Assembly: GCA_900343135.1 (NCBI GenBank)
Contig: OPYK01000005.1
Coordinates: forward strand, 1-64,000
Length of the DNA stretch: 64,000 bases
Origin: Atopobium massiliense
GTDB lineage: Bacteria; Actinomycetota; Coriobacteriia; Coriobacteriales; Atopobiaceae
Reading direction: 5' to 3'
Position numbers and translations under genes: made by a program. The notes beneath the pieces were generated by a model that was given only the letters and a program-made list of their open reading frames with translations, was not told the origin of the DNA and did not search any database. Positions 16,822 to 25,750 of this stretch are shown one piece after another; the stretch's first letter is position 1, and every line of letters begins with the position of its first letter.

Positions 16822-17609
16822 TTCATATTAAATCGCAAAAAGAAATTATCCAGATGAAAAAAGCGGGCTCGCTTTCTAAGGCGGCGCTTCGCTTTGCTGG
16901 TAGTCTTGTTAAACCGGGCGTTTCAACCAAGGCAATTGATGTGCAGGTAGAACAGTTTATCCGCATGCACGGTGGCACTCCTACGTTTAAGGGCTACTAT
17001 GGCTACCCGGCGACGCTGTGTTCTTCGCCCAATAGCATGATTGTGCACGGTATTCCTTCGCCCGCATGCGTGTTGCAGGAAGGCGATATTATTTCGATTG
17101 ATACCGGCGCTACTGTAGACGGCTGGGTTGGCGACAACGCTTGGACTTTTTATGTAGGTCAGGTAAGTAGCGAGGCTAAGGCCTTATGCGAAATTACGCG
17201 CGACTGTTTGCACGCTGCCATTGACCAGGCGTTTATTGGTAACCGCTTGGGCGACATTGGTCATGCGGTGCAGGCACTTGCCGAAAAACATGGTTACGGC
17301 GTTGTGCGCGATTACGTGGGTCACGGTGTTGGTCACGTGATGCACGAGGATCCAAACGTGCCAAATTATGGCAAAAAGGGTAGAGGCATAACCCTGCAAG
17401 AGGGCATGGTTATTGCTATTGAACCTATGATTACCTTGGGCGATTATGCAAGTCACACGCTTGCCGACGGGTGGGGCGTGGTTACAAACGACGGCTCGCT
17501 TGCTGCACATGTTGAAAACACCCTTGCAATTACCAAGGATGGCCCTGTGGTGCTTACCAGCGATGATGAAGGCCCCGACTGTCCTATGGTTGGTGGGTAC
17601 AGTTTGTAA
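16818..17609 (+). CDS. map: Methionine aminopeptidase, type I
   Basis: Removes the initiator methionine from nascent proteins. The 263-residue metalloenzyme shows all five metal ligands in context: Asp in ISIDTGA, Asp in GDNAWTF, His in VGHGVGHVMHEDP, Glu in AIEPM and Glu in HVENTLA. Its start overlaps the adk stop by four bases, so translation is probably coupled. Confidence 0.96.
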   Translation: MIHIKSQKEIIQMKKAGSLSKAALRFAGSLVKPGVSTKAIDVQVEQFIRMHGGTPTFKGYYGYPATLCSSPNSMIVHGIPSPACVLQEGDIISIDTGATVDGWVGDNAWTFYVGQVSSEAKALCEITRDCLHAAIDQAFIGNRLGDIGHAVQALAEKHGYGVVRDYVGHGVGHVMHEDPNVPNYGKKGRGITLQEGMVIAIEPMITLGDYASHTLADGWGVVTNDGSLAAHVENTLAITKDGPVVLTSDDEGPDCPMVGGYSL

Positions 17610-17822
17610 CGTGCATCTGTCACGCGGCAATCGGCGGCGCGGGTGTATAAATTTGCAGGTAGCGCACGTAAAAGCCATGACGAGTGCGGTATTCGCTCAC
17701 ACATATCCCCAAGTATGTACAAACCGTGCATCTTGGGGTGTTGTACTTTTCAGGTGCGTGATTTTTATGTATGATAGATCATCGCTGTGAAATGTATTAC
17801 AACCAACAAGAAGGTAGGTGCA

Positions 17823-18041
17823 GTGAGTAAACAAGACGGAATCGAGCTCGAAGGTACCGTGCTGGAGCCTTTGCCAAACGCTATGTTTAACGTTGAGCTC
17901 GAAAATGGAAAAACCATCCTGTGTACCATTTCGGGTAAGATAAGAATGAACTACATTCGCATTTTGCCTGGTGATAGGGTTACCGTTGAGATTTCTCCCT
18001 ACGATTTAACGCGTGGGCGCATCACCTATCGCTATAAGTAG
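17823..18041 (+). CDS. infA: Translation initiation factor IF-1
   Basis: IF-1 binds the A site during initiation. The 72-residue OB-fold protein has the typical [30 protein letters not shown] and the ending GRITYRYK. The start is GTG 17823 after AAGGTAGG; the in-frame ATG at 17787 lacks a ribosome site and would add residues not found in the family. Confidence 0.95.
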   Translation: MSKQDGIELEGTVLEPLPNAMFNVELENGKTILCTISGKIRMNYIRILPGDRVTVEISPYDLTRGRITYRYK

Positions 18042-18244
18042 GTTGCCTGTAGCTGCTAGCAGTTCCCGCTGCACCGCAGCACACAAGCTGGAACACAGCT
18101 CAAAGCTGCTATACAGCACACGGCGCGCGTGAAAACGCGCAACACAGCATTGCGCCTGCGGCTGGGCGCGCATGATGCAAACGCTAGCATTCACCTAGCG
18201 ATTGCAACTACCAGTTTATTCGTACTACTGGGAGGAAGTTTAAG
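18042..18244 (+). other. Structured spacer between infA and rpmJ
   Basis: A 203-base non-coding gap, long for this operon. It contains several short hairpins: GCGCGT-gaaa-ACGCGC at 18125-18140 (GNRA-type tetraloop) and CGCTAG / CTAGCG at 18182-18200. No open frame fits a gene. A leader or processing element is possible. Confidence 0.35.
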
Positions 18245-18358
18245 ATGAAGGTACGCCCTTCGGTAAAGAAGATGTGCGACAAATGTAAAGTAATTCGTCG
18301 CCATGGCAAGGTTTACGTGATCTGCGAGAACCCTCGCCACAAGCAGCGTCAGGGCTAA
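18245..18358 (+). CDS. rpmJ: 50S ribosomal protein L36
   Basis: L36 of 37 residues, beginning [15 protein letters not shown]. Cys11, Cys14, Cys27 and His32 form the zinc site of the Cys-containing form. GGGAGGAAG precedes the ATG. The order infA-rpmJ-rpsM-rpsK-rpsD-rpoA-rplQ is standard. Confidence 0.97.
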   Translation: MKVRPSVKKMCDKCKVIRRHGKVYVICENPRHKQRQG

Positions 18359-18373
18359 GAGAGGAGCTCGAAG

Positions 18374-18745
18374 TTGGCACGTATTAACGGTGTCGACCTT
18401 CCACGCGACAAGCGTGTTGAGGTCGGTCTAACGTATTTGTACGGTGTTGGGCAAACAAGAGCTACTAAAGTTTGTGCCGAAACCGGAATTAATCCAGACA
18501 CTCGCGTAAAAGACCTTACAGAAGATGAAGTTACCAAGCTTCGTGATTACATCGATGCAAACTTCACTACAGAAGGTGACTTGCGTCGTGAGGTTCGTCA
18601 GAATACTGCTCGCCTTATGGAGATTGGCTGCTACCGCGGTCTTCGCCATCGTAAAGGTCTTCCTGTACGCGGTCAGCGCACCCATACCAACGCTCGTACT
18701 CGCAAGGGTAAAAGGCGTCAAATTGGTGCAAAGAAGAAGGCCTAG
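18374..18745 (+). CDS. rpsM: 30S ribosomal protein S13
   Basis: S13 of the small subunit head contacts the P-site tRNA. The 123-residue product has [15 protein letters not shown] at its start and [25 protein letters not shown] near the end (shown in part). The start codon is TTG 18374, seven bases after GAGGAGC; no ATG fits the family N-terminus. Confidence 0.96.
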   Translation: MARINGVDLPRDKRVEVGLTYLYGVGQTRATKVCAETGINPDTRVKDLTEDEVTKLRDYIDANFTTEGDLRREVRQNTARLMEIGCYRGLRHRKGLPVRGQRTHTNARTRKGKRRQIGAKKKA

Positions 18746-18756
18746 GAGAGTAGATT

Positions 18757-19155
18757 ATGCCAAAAAAGAATCAGCGCACCCAGCATATTCGTCGCTCTGA
18801 GCGCAAGAATATTGCGGTAGGTCAAGCGCACATTAAAACTACATTTAACAACACCACTATTTCCATTACTGACCCCCAAGGCAACGTCATTGCTTGGCAA
18901 ACAGGTGGAACTGCTGGCTTTAAAGGTTCGCGTAAATCTACTCCTTTTGCAGCTCAAATTGCTGCTGAGGCATGCGCAAAAGCAGCTATGGAACATGGCT
19001 TGCGTAAAGTAGCAGTGTTTGTTAAAGGACCAGGTTCGGGTCGCGAAACTGCGGTTCGTTCTCTTCAGGCAGCTGGCCTCGAGGTTTCGGGTATTCAAGA
19101 CAAAACCCCCGTACCACACAATGGCTGCCGTCCATGCAAACGTCGTCGCGTGTAG
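18757..19155 (+). CDS. rpsK: 30S ribosomal protein S11
   Basis: S11 of the platform, 132 residues. [17 protein letters not shown], the [11 protein letters not shown] motif and the ending [13 protein letters not shown] are diagnostic. AGGAGAG lies before the ATG, and 11 bases separate it from rpsM. Confidence 0.97.
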   Translation: MPKKNQRTQHIRRSERKNIAVGQAHIKTTFNNTTISITDPQGNVIAWQTGGTAGFKGSRKSTPFAAQIAAEACAKAAMEHGLRKVAVFVKGPGSGRETAVRSLQAAGLEVSGIQDKTPVPHNGCRPCKRRRV

Positions 19156-19173
19156 TAAGGAAGGACAGTAACT

Positions 19174-19767
19174 ATGGCAATTGATAGGACTCCTGTCCTC
19201 AAGAGATGCCGTCAGCTTGAGATTGAGCCCACGGTGATGGGTATTAACAAAAAATCCAATCGTCAACCTCGTCAGCGTCGCCGTCAGTTGAGTGAATATG
19301 GTACTCAGCTGCGTGAAAAGCAAAAGGCTAAATTTATTTACGGTATTCTTGAGAAACAGTTCCGCGGATATTACAACAAGGCTCTTAAAAATGAAGGTAT
19401 TACGGGTGACAACCTTATGAGCCTTCTCGAAACGCGCCTTGACAACGTTGTGTTCCGTCTTGGTTTTGCGCGCACTCGTAAAGAGGCTCGCCAAACTGTT
19501 CGTCATGGACACATTACAGTAAATGGCAAACGTGTTGATATTCCTTCATACCAGGTAAAAGCACAGGACGTTATTGCTGTAAATCCCAAGGCAAAAGATT
19601 TGCTGCCAATCAAGGAATCTCTTATTGTTTCCGAGCGTATGGCAGTTCCTGCATGGCTCGAAGTTGATATTGAAAAGCTTCAGGGTACCGTGCTTCAAAT
19701 TCCCGTTCGCGATCAAATCGATCTCGACATTGATGCTCAGCTCATCGTTGAGCTCTATTCCAAATAA
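19174..19767 (+). CDS. rpsD: 30S ribosomal protein S4
   Basis: S4 nucleates 16S rRNA assembly. The 197-residue product has the central YGILEKQFRGYYNKAL and the S4 RNA-binding fold (LDNVVFRLGFARTRKEARQ and HGHITVNGKRVDIPSY). The N-terminal zinc cysteines of some S4 proteins are absent: only one Cys remains, so this is the zinc-free form, in contrast to the zinc-type S14 and L36 of the same cluster. Confidence 0.96.
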   Translation: MAIDRTPVLKRCRQLEIEPTVMGINKKSNRQPRQRRRQLSEYGTQLREKQKAKFIYGILEKQFRGYYNKALKNEGITGDNLMSLLETRLDNVVFRLGFARTRKEARQTVRHGHITVNGKRVDIPSYQVKAQDVIAVNPKAKDLLPIKESLIVSERMAVPAWLEVDIEKLQGTVLQIPVRDQIDLDIDAQLIVELYSK

Positions 19768-19788
19768 CCTGATAGGCAGGAGGTATTC

Positions 19789-20733
19789 ATGTCAGAATTC
19801 ATCCGTCCACAGGTTGTTGTGGAGGATATATCCGAAAACCTTGCTCGAGTTAACGTTGAACCGCTTGAGCGTGGCTATGGTGACACGTTGGGTAACTCCA
19901 TGCGTCGTGTATTGCTGTCGTCGCTTGAGGGCGCAGCTGTCGAAGCCATTTCTATTGATGGCGTTCAGCACGAGTTTTCTACCATTCCCGGAGTATATGA
20001 GGACGTAACCGACATCGTTCTTAACGTTAAGGGCCTTGTGTTTCGTTCTAACGGCACGGGCAGCGAGGCTGAAGCATCGATTTCCGTTGATGGCCCCTGC
20101 ACGGTTGTTGCTGGCGACTTCCTTATACCGGCCGAGTTTGATCTTATCAACAAAGATCATCACATTTGCACGCTTGGTGAAGGTGCACATCTTTCCATGC
20201 GCATGCGCATTGGTACGGGTCGTAGTTATGTTTCCGGTGATGATAATGAGCGAGAAGACGATCCTATTGGCGTTATTCACGTTGATTCTCTGTTCTCGCC
20301 CGTTACTCGTTGTGCCAAGGTTGTAGAGCCTTGTCGTGTTGGTCAGCACACGAATTACGATCGACTTATTTTGGAGGTAGAAACCAATGGTTCCATCACT
20401 CCACGAGACGCTGTAATTCAGGCTGCTGATATCATCAACCAGCACATGTGCGCATTTATGGACTTAGCAGAGGACGAGCAAGAGCCTCTTGAGGATGCGT
20501 CCATTTTCTCTACCGTTGAGGAAGAGGACAACACCGAGCTTGATAAGCAAATCGAAGATCTCGATCTTTCGGTGCGTTCGTACAACTGCTTAAAGCGTGC
20601 GGGCATTCACAATGTTCGTCAGCTTGTTGAGTTCTCTGAAAACGACCTGCTTAACATCCGTAACTTTGGTGTTAAGTCGATTGAAGAAGTGCGCGAAAAG
20701 CTTGAGGCAGCAGGTTTGGGATTAAAGTCCTAG
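19789..20733 (+). CDS. rpoA: RNA polymerase alpha subunit
   Basis: Alpha subunit of 314 residues. The N-terminal dimerisation domain shows ERGYGDTLGNSMRRVLLSSL. After an acidic linker (about residues 225-250) the C-terminal domain has LSVRSYNCLKRAGI and NFGVKSIEEVREKL, so contact with UP elements and activators should be possible. GGAGG precedes the ATG. Located between rpsD and rplQ as usual. Confidence 0.97.
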   Translation: MSEFIRPQVVVEDISENLARVNVEPLERGYGDTLGNSMRRVLLSSLEGAAVEAISIDGVQHEFSTIPGVYEDVTDIVLNVKGLVFRSNGTGSEAEASISVDGPCTVVAGDFLIPAEFDLINKDHHICTLGEGAHLSMRMRIGTGRSYVSGDDNEREDDPIGVIHVDSLFSPVTRCAKVVEPCRVGQHTNYDRLILEVETNGSITPRDAVIQAADIINQHMCAFMDLAEDEQEPLEDASIFSTVEEEDNTELDKQIEDLDLSVRSYNCLKRAGIHNVRQLVEFSENDLLNIRNFGVKSIEEVREKLEAAGLGLKS

Positions 20734-20769
20734 TTGGCGATACGTGTTGTATTGAGGAGAAACTAGATC

Positions 20770-21255
20770 ATGAGACATAATAAAAAGAGAGGTATGAAGC
20801 TTGGTGCCAATGCCGCTCATACCAAAGCAATGAAAAGGAGTTTGCTAAGCTCCTTGCTCGCCAACGATCGTATTAAAACGCTCGACGTGCGCGCAAAAGC
20901 AATTCGCCCCGAGGTAGACAAAGTTATTACCTGGGCTAAACGTGGTGACCTTCACTCTCGTCGCTTGGCTATTGCCAAGGTAGGCGACAAAGAGCTTGTA
21001 CGTGAGGTATTCGAGAAAGCCGCACAAGGTTTGTGGGCAGATCGCAATGGTGGCTACACCCGCATTATGAAACTCGGCCCTCGCAAAGGTGACGCCGCAG
21101 AGGTTGTTATCATTGAGCTTGTAACCGAAGCTGTAAAGGGTGCTTCTGCTGCTACCAAGGTAGAAAAGGTGGAAGAGAAGCCTGCTGAGGCTGCTGCCGA
21201 CGCTAAAGAAGCCGACGCTGCAGACGACAAGGCTGAGGACAAAGCTTCCGAGTAG
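20770..21255 (+). CDS. rplQ: 50S ribosomal protein L17 with acidic/Ala-rich tail
   Basis: L17, last gene of the ribosomal unit. The N-terminal 120 residues are typical (MRHNKKRGMKLGANAAHTKA, then RKGDAAEVVIIELV). The 161-residue protein carries about 40 extra C-terminal residues rich in Ala, Glu, Lys and Asp, a low-complexity tail seen in some actinobacterial L17 proteins. A clear terminator follows. Confidence 0.95.
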   Translation: MRHNKKRGMKLGANAAHTKAMKRSLLSSLLANDRIKTLDVRAKAIRPEVDKVITWAKRGDLHSRRLAIAKVGDKELVREVFEKAAQGLWADRNGGYTRIMKLGPRKGDAAEVVIIELVTEAVKGASAATKVEKVEEKPAEAAADAKEADAADDKAEDKASE

Positions 21256-21299
21256 TTCGCTTACAGCACTGCAGATTTACCTGCATAGTTTGTAATCAT

Positions 21300-21340
21300 A
21301 TCGACGCAGTTGAACAATGTTCACCTGCGTCGATTTTTTA
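21300..21340 (+). terminator. Rho-independent terminator after rplQ
   Basis: 10-bp stem ATCGACGCAG / CTGCGTCGAT (21300-21309 and 21325-21334) followed by TTTTTTA. It ends the ribosomal transcription unit. Confidence 0.88.
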
Positions 21341-21482
21341 TTTTCATGGGTTTTATGTTTGCAAAGAGGTGCGCTGGTGTGCGCCGTGCTGACATGCACT
21401 GCTTGCTCGCTACCATGCTTGCATGTCGCCCTGCCGCGCTCCCGCGCTGCCGCGGCCCCTGCCGCATGAAAAAAGTAATGAG

Positions 21483-21660
21483 GTTAGAACAATACTTAAA
21501 TCGACACGAGATTTGCTCGACAGATTTTCCGTAAGCAAAAAGGAACGTCACGTTTGCCCAGGATACAACCTGCCGCATTGCGCAATGGTAGGCTCAAATC
21601 GTACCGGGCGTCTCTTTCGAGTGTAAATTCTCGTGTGAATTTGGTTATTTTTCAAATAAC
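21483..21660. repeat. MITE-like element B, imperfect copy
   Basis: Left arm near 21488-21515 (AATACTTAAATCGACACGAG) and a right arm near 21625-21658 that reads, in reverse complement, TTTGAAAAATAACCAAATTC then ACACGAGAA. The inner part has TTTGCCCAGG. Same family as the elements at 9.8 kb and 33.6 kb but with more mismatches between its arms. Confidence 0.5.
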
Positions 21661-21904
21661 GAGGAAAAATTGGGGAGGACGGTTTGCGAACGAAGCCGAG
21701 AAAGCTGCATGCACGCAGTTGGGAAAGCAGCCACACGGAAGGACGCCAGGAGTGCTGTGGAGAATTGTGTGTGCGGCTGCGGCACGCGCGGCACGTTGCC
21801 AACCTGCAGGAGCGTTTCATTGTATACTGCAATAAGCGCACGTCGCGCAATATGAGCTGCACGTTTGCAGCCGTAAAGTTTGTAATATTTTGACTATTGG
21901 ACGT

Positions 21905-24454
21905 ATGCAAAAAAGGATGGACGTGCTTGAGTTACACAACGTAGGGTTTCGCTACGCAAACGGAGCATTTGCCCTGCAAAACGTTAGTTTTTCGCTTGCA
22001 GCAGGCAGGCGCGTTTGTCTTGTGGGAGCAAACGGCTCGGGAAAAAGTACCATTGTGCGTATCTTAAGCGGAGCGCTGGTACCACAGACGGGTTGGGTTC
22101 GCTTTGTTGACGCTGAGCACCAAGAGGCGTGTACCGGGGAGCATGCATCGGGATCAGTCAATACCAAGGAGCATGCATCTAATGTGGAGCCCGCCTCACA
22201 GGCAGTAGCGCCCGCGTTAAGCAGGCCGTACCACGAGCGCATCGCATTTGTGCACCAAGACGCGCACCTGCACTTTACAAGTCCGTCGCTCCGCGAAAGT
22301 ATGACGTTTGCGCTTGGTAATTTTGGCTGGTCTGAGGATCGTATGGAGGCGGCCATAGCGCACATCCGCACGTTGTGCAAGCTTACGCATCAAAGCGATC
22401 GCATTTACACGCTTTCGGGTGGTCAGCAGCAGCGTGCGGCAATAGCGCAGGCACTGGTGCAGGCGCCCGACATTCTGGTTCTTGACGAGGCGTTTTCGCA
22501 TTTAGATGCTACAGCTCATGCCGAGCTCAAGGCTCTTGTGCACGATTTTATTACACGAGGCGCAATTGGCGTACTTGAAATTACGCACGATTTGCAGGAC
22601 GTGCAAGGCGCTGACGAGGTGATCGTGCTCAAAGACGGCCACATTTTTGCACATTGCACATCCGCCGAGTTTTTGGCAAATCCGCAGCTCGTAGAGGCAG
22701 CGGGTATGGTTGAATTTTCCGCACCCGTCGAGTTATGTAGTAATACGTTTATTGACGAAAAAAACCCAGGTAATAACAGATATCAGCATGGAGCGCCGCA
22801 GTTTGTTGCATCGGCTTTAATGTGGCAAGCGCCGCTTGCAGGCGTGCGCGCGCTGCTACGTCCAGCTCATAAGCGTTCACTTGTGCATGTTGGTACCTGC
22901 GCAAGTAGCAACGTAGCTTCAGCAGTAGCAGCTCCGCACGCAGCAGCGCAAGGCGCACTCACGCTTGCGCTTCGTTCCGGCGATTTATGTATTATCGCAG
23001 GTAAATCGGGTAGCGGAAAAACGTCCTGCGCGCTTAGTTTGGCGGGCATCACGCCGCTTCTCGAGGGCGCTCTCACGCTTAACGGCGCGCCTGTGCAGCC
23101 CGGTGACGTGGGGTTTGTGTTTCAGCAAAGCGAAGACATGCTGTTTTGTGCAACCGTACTCGATGAGGTGATGTTTGGCGCGCTGCAAGAGGGCAGTACG
23201 ATTCAAGACGCGCGTGCACGAGCGGAAGACGCCCTGCATACGGTGGGTATTGGTGCGAATTTGTATGCGTCAAACCCACTTGATCTTTCGGGCGGCCTGC
23301 GCCGTCGCGTGGGCATCGCGGCAACGATCGTGCTGCATCGCCGCGTCTACATTTTTGATGAGCCTACGTGCGCGCTTGATGGCAACGGTCGTCACGACTT
23401 TTTCCACATGGTGGCTCGTTTGCGCGCACAAGGCGCGTGCGTCCTTATCGTTTCGCACGATCCGATTGCATTTGCGCAGGTAGCTACCCAATTTGTGATC
23501 ATTAGTCACATGCAAAGCCGAGGTGTTTTTACTGATGTGGCTGAGTTTACGGCTGCCGCTGAGCAGCTCGGCATCGTTCCAGCTACAAGCGTTACCCCAG
23601 CTACGTCCTTTACACCAGCTACAAGCGTTACCCCAGCTACGTCCATTACACCAGCTACGACACGTGAACTTACGCCAATTTCCTCCGCCTGCTTGCTCAT
23701 TTCCCTCATCGCGTATGTGATAACGACCGCATTAGTTCACAATGGATACGTACTCCTCGCGCTCATGGTTACGGCACTCGTTTGTGCGCGTGTCTGCGCA
23801 GTCTCTTTGCGCGCTATTAAACTCATTTCGGTGCCGCTTATCTGGCTTTTTGTTGTCACGTTCGCCTGTAACGCCCTCGTTTACCTGCCGCAAGGCGCAT
23901 CTACTACTGCATCTACTGTTGCATTCACCATTCCATTCACCATCCCATTTGCAATTCGCCCCGACGCTGCACTGCGCTCTGTGTTCCTGGCGATAAAGCT
24001 CTTGTCAGCCAGCGTTGCAACTGCCAGTGCTGCCGCGCGTCTATCGGCCATCGATATCGGCACCACGGTGTCGCGCGTAACGTGGCCGCTCTCACGTTTT
24101 GGCATAAAAACGCAGCATATCGGCCTTATCACAACGCTCGTTCTCAGCGCCATCCCGTCAATTTACCAAACGGCTCAGCGCATTATCTGCGCGCAGCGCC
24201 TGCGCGGGGTAGACTTCGCGCGCGGCACTCTTTTTGCGCGCGTCAGCCGGTGGCTCTATGTGTGCGCACCGCTCATTATGAGCGTGTTTTACCAGGTAGA
24301 CATACGCGCTGCCACAATGACCGAGCGGGGCTACACGGGTGTCGTTCGCCACGTGCCACTTACCGCCCGCCAGCGCCTGCGCCTTGCCATTTGGACATTA
24401 TTCTGCTGTATTTCAAGTGCGCTATTATTACTGTTAGATCGCGCACTGCTATAG
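21905..24454 (+). CDS. ECF transporter energising module fused in one chain (EcfA-EcfA'-EcfT)
   Basis: A single 849-residue protein joins all three parts of an energy-coupling factor module for vitamin or metal uptake. Domain 1 is an ATPase with Walker A GANGSGKST (residues 41-49), LSGGQQQR and LVLDEAFSHLD. Domain 2 is a second ATPase with GKSGSGKT (about 365), LSGGLRRR and YIFDEPTCALD. A linker at about 558-588 repeats TPATS several times. The last 255 residues are membrane helices with the T-protein coupling motifs QRLRGVDFARG and MTERGYTG. The place between rplQ and truA is that of the shared ecfA1-ecfA2-ecfT operon of Gram-positives, so it probably serves several S components encoded elsewhere. 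ATG 21905 was chosen without a strong ribosome site; ATG 21917 is the alternative. Confidence 0.88.
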   Translation: MQKRMDVLELHNVGFRYANGAFALQNVSFSLAAGRRVCLVGANGSGKSTIVRILSGALVPQTGWVRFVDAEHQEACTGEHASGSVNTKEHASNVEPASQAVAPALSRPYHERIAFVHQDAHLHFTSPSLRESMTFALGNFGWSEDRMEAAIAHIRTLCKLTHQSDRIYTLSGGQQQRAAIAQALVQAPDILVLDEAFSHLDATAHAELKALVHDFITRGAIGVLEITHDLQDVQGADEVIVLKDGHIFAHCTSAEFLANPQLVEAAGMVEFSAPVELCSNTFIDEKNPGNNRYQHGAPQFVASALMWQAPLAGVRALLRPAHKRSLVHVGTCASSNVASAVAAPHAAAQGALTLALRSGDLCIIAGKSGSGKTSCALSLAGITPLLEGALTLNGAPVQPGDVGFVFQQSEDMLFCATVLDEVMFGALQEGSTIQDARARAEDALHTVGIGANLYASNPLDLSGGLRRRVGIAATIVLHRRVYIFDEPTCALDGNGRHDFFHMVARLRAQGACVLIVSHDPIAFAQVATQFVIISHMQSRGVFTDVAEFTAAAEQLGIVPATSVTPATSFTPATSVTPATSITPATTRELTPISSACLLISLIAYVITTALVHNGYVLLALMVTALVCARVCAVSLRAIKLISVPLIWLFVVTFACNALVYLPQGASTTASTVAFTIPFTIPFAIRPDAALRSVFLAIKLLSASVATASAAARLSAIDIGTTVSRVTWPLSRFGIKTQHIGLITTLVLSAIPSIYQTAQRIICAQRLRGVDFARGTLFARVSRWLYVCAPLIMSVFYQVDIRAATMTERGYTGVVRHVPLTARQRLRLAIWTLFCCISSALLLLLDRALL

Positions 24455-24523
24455 GGTGCACTGCTATAGTACACACCACCACGACATCCCGTCGCGGCAC
24501 ACACCGCGCGTGAAAGGACTCGC

Positions 24524-25498
24524 ATGACCATGCCTACCAACCAGCCTGCTTCTACTTTGGGCGAAGTTACACCCCACACTCCCGCTACGGGCACTACGGG
24601 CACTACGGGCGAAACAACACCCCACACTTCAACCACGGCAAAACCTGCAACCCCCGACCAACCTGCGGCTCAATCACCAATAGAGCCTGCCGCAACCATG
24701 GTGCTGCGCCTTGGCTACCAGGGCGAACAGTTTGCGGGCTATGCATTTCAGGAGGGTCAGCGCACGGTGGAGGGCTGCGTGCGCGACGTGCTGCAGCGCG
24801 TGTTGCGTCGCGATGTAACGCTTACCTGCGCCGGCCGCACCGATGCAGGCGTGCATGCGCACGCGCAGTACGTGAGCTTTCCCGTTACGCACGAGGAATG
24901 CGCGCGCGCCAAGTCGTCTCTTTTGCGCTCGCTCAACATGCTGTGTCCTGCCGACATCGCCATCCGCACAATTTATCAGGCTGCTCCGGATTTTTCCGCG
25001 CGCTTTGACGCGCGTTCGCGCAGCTACACCTATCGTATTGCGACCGCGCCGTTAAAACCCGTGCTCACAGCCCCGTTTGTGTGGTGGAATCGGCACGTCC
25101 ATCACGTGTGCATGGACGACATGAACGCCGCCGCGCAAGCCCTTATCGGCGAGCACAATTTTGAAAGTTTTTGCAAAGCTACCTCGGCAGACGTCCTAAA
25201 ATCGCAGGGGTTGTCGCTGCAGCGCTGTATTACGTCAATTAACGTGCATCGCGATTACGTTTTGGGCGAGCAACTCATTTGTATTGATATTGAAGGCAAC
25301 GCATTCTTGCATAATATGGTTCGCATTATTGCTGGTAGTTTGCTTGAGGTGGGTCGCGGCGCACGTAGTGTGGCGTGGCTTGGCGATGTGCTTGCTGCGC
25401 GCACGCGTACGGCAGCTGCGCAAACGGCGCCTGCGTGCGGTCTTACGCTCGAACACGTGGCATATCCTGCGCAAACGCTTACGCCGTGGCACGAGTAG
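24524..25498 (+). CDS. truA: tRNA pseudouridine(38-40) synthase with Thr/Pro-rich N-terminal tail
   Basis: Makes pseudouridine at positions 38-40 of the tRNA anticodon arm. The catalytic Asp is in CAGRTDAGVHA, and ARSRSYTYRI and NAFLHNMVR are family motifs. The enzyme core starts near residue 59 (MVLRLGYQGEQFAGY). Before it lies a 58-residue stretch of Thr, Pro, Ala and Gly with GTTGTTGETT repeats. AAAGGA lies six bases before ATG 24524, so the tail is probably translated, but Met59 is an alternative start. It follows the ECF fusion gene by 69 bases, the usual neighbour. Confidence 0.94.
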   Translation: MTMPTNQPASTLGEVTPHTPATGTTGTTGETTPHTSTTAKPATPDQPAAQSPIEPAATMVLRLGYQGEQFAGYAFQEGQRTVEGCVRDVLQRVLRRDVTLTCAGRTDAGVHAHAQYVSFPVTHEECARAKSSLLRSLNMLCPADIAIRTIYQAAPDFSARFDARSRSYTYRIATAPLKPVLTAPFVWWNRHVHHVCMDDMNAAAQALIGEHNFESFCKATSADVLKSQGLSLQRCITSINVHRDYVLGEQLICIDIEGNAFLHNMVRIIAGSLLEVGRGARSVAWLGDVLAARTRTAAAQTAPACGLTLEHVAYPAQTLTPWHE

Positions 25499-25750
25499 TT
25501 GGGTTGTACCAGCCTGCGCGCCTCACCTCTGTGCGCACGCCGCAACACGCTGCGTGGCGCCCACAGTCCGCAAACCCACAACTTCGCGCAGCCTGTGCGC
25601 ACCGTCCGTTTTTCTCAAATTTTGGTTTTGTCTTGAAGACATAGAACTATCACGTGTTCATCACATATTGCGCGCCAACATAACTCATACTAGAGGTGCT
25701 GGCAAGCTCGTATAAAACATATCGAGCAATGTGGAGGAGCACTTATAGTC

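Larger units (their letters stand above)
21256..21904. other. Gene-free stretch between rplQ and the ECF fusion gene
   Basis: These 649 bases hold the rplQ terminator, inverted-repeat element B (about 21483-21660) and the presumed promoter of the downstream transporter gene. Short open frames here lack ribosome sites and family features, so no gene is called. Confidence 0.6.

Noticed and set aside
17690-17745. CCCCAAG / CTTGGGG inverted repeat after map, considered a terminator
   Set aside because: Only 7 bp with an 18-base loop and no T-run directly after it.
23575-23668. Repeat block considered as a CRISPR-like array
   Set aside because: Units are in frame, about 15 bases long, without unique spacers; they encode a protein linker. 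No cas genes in the window.
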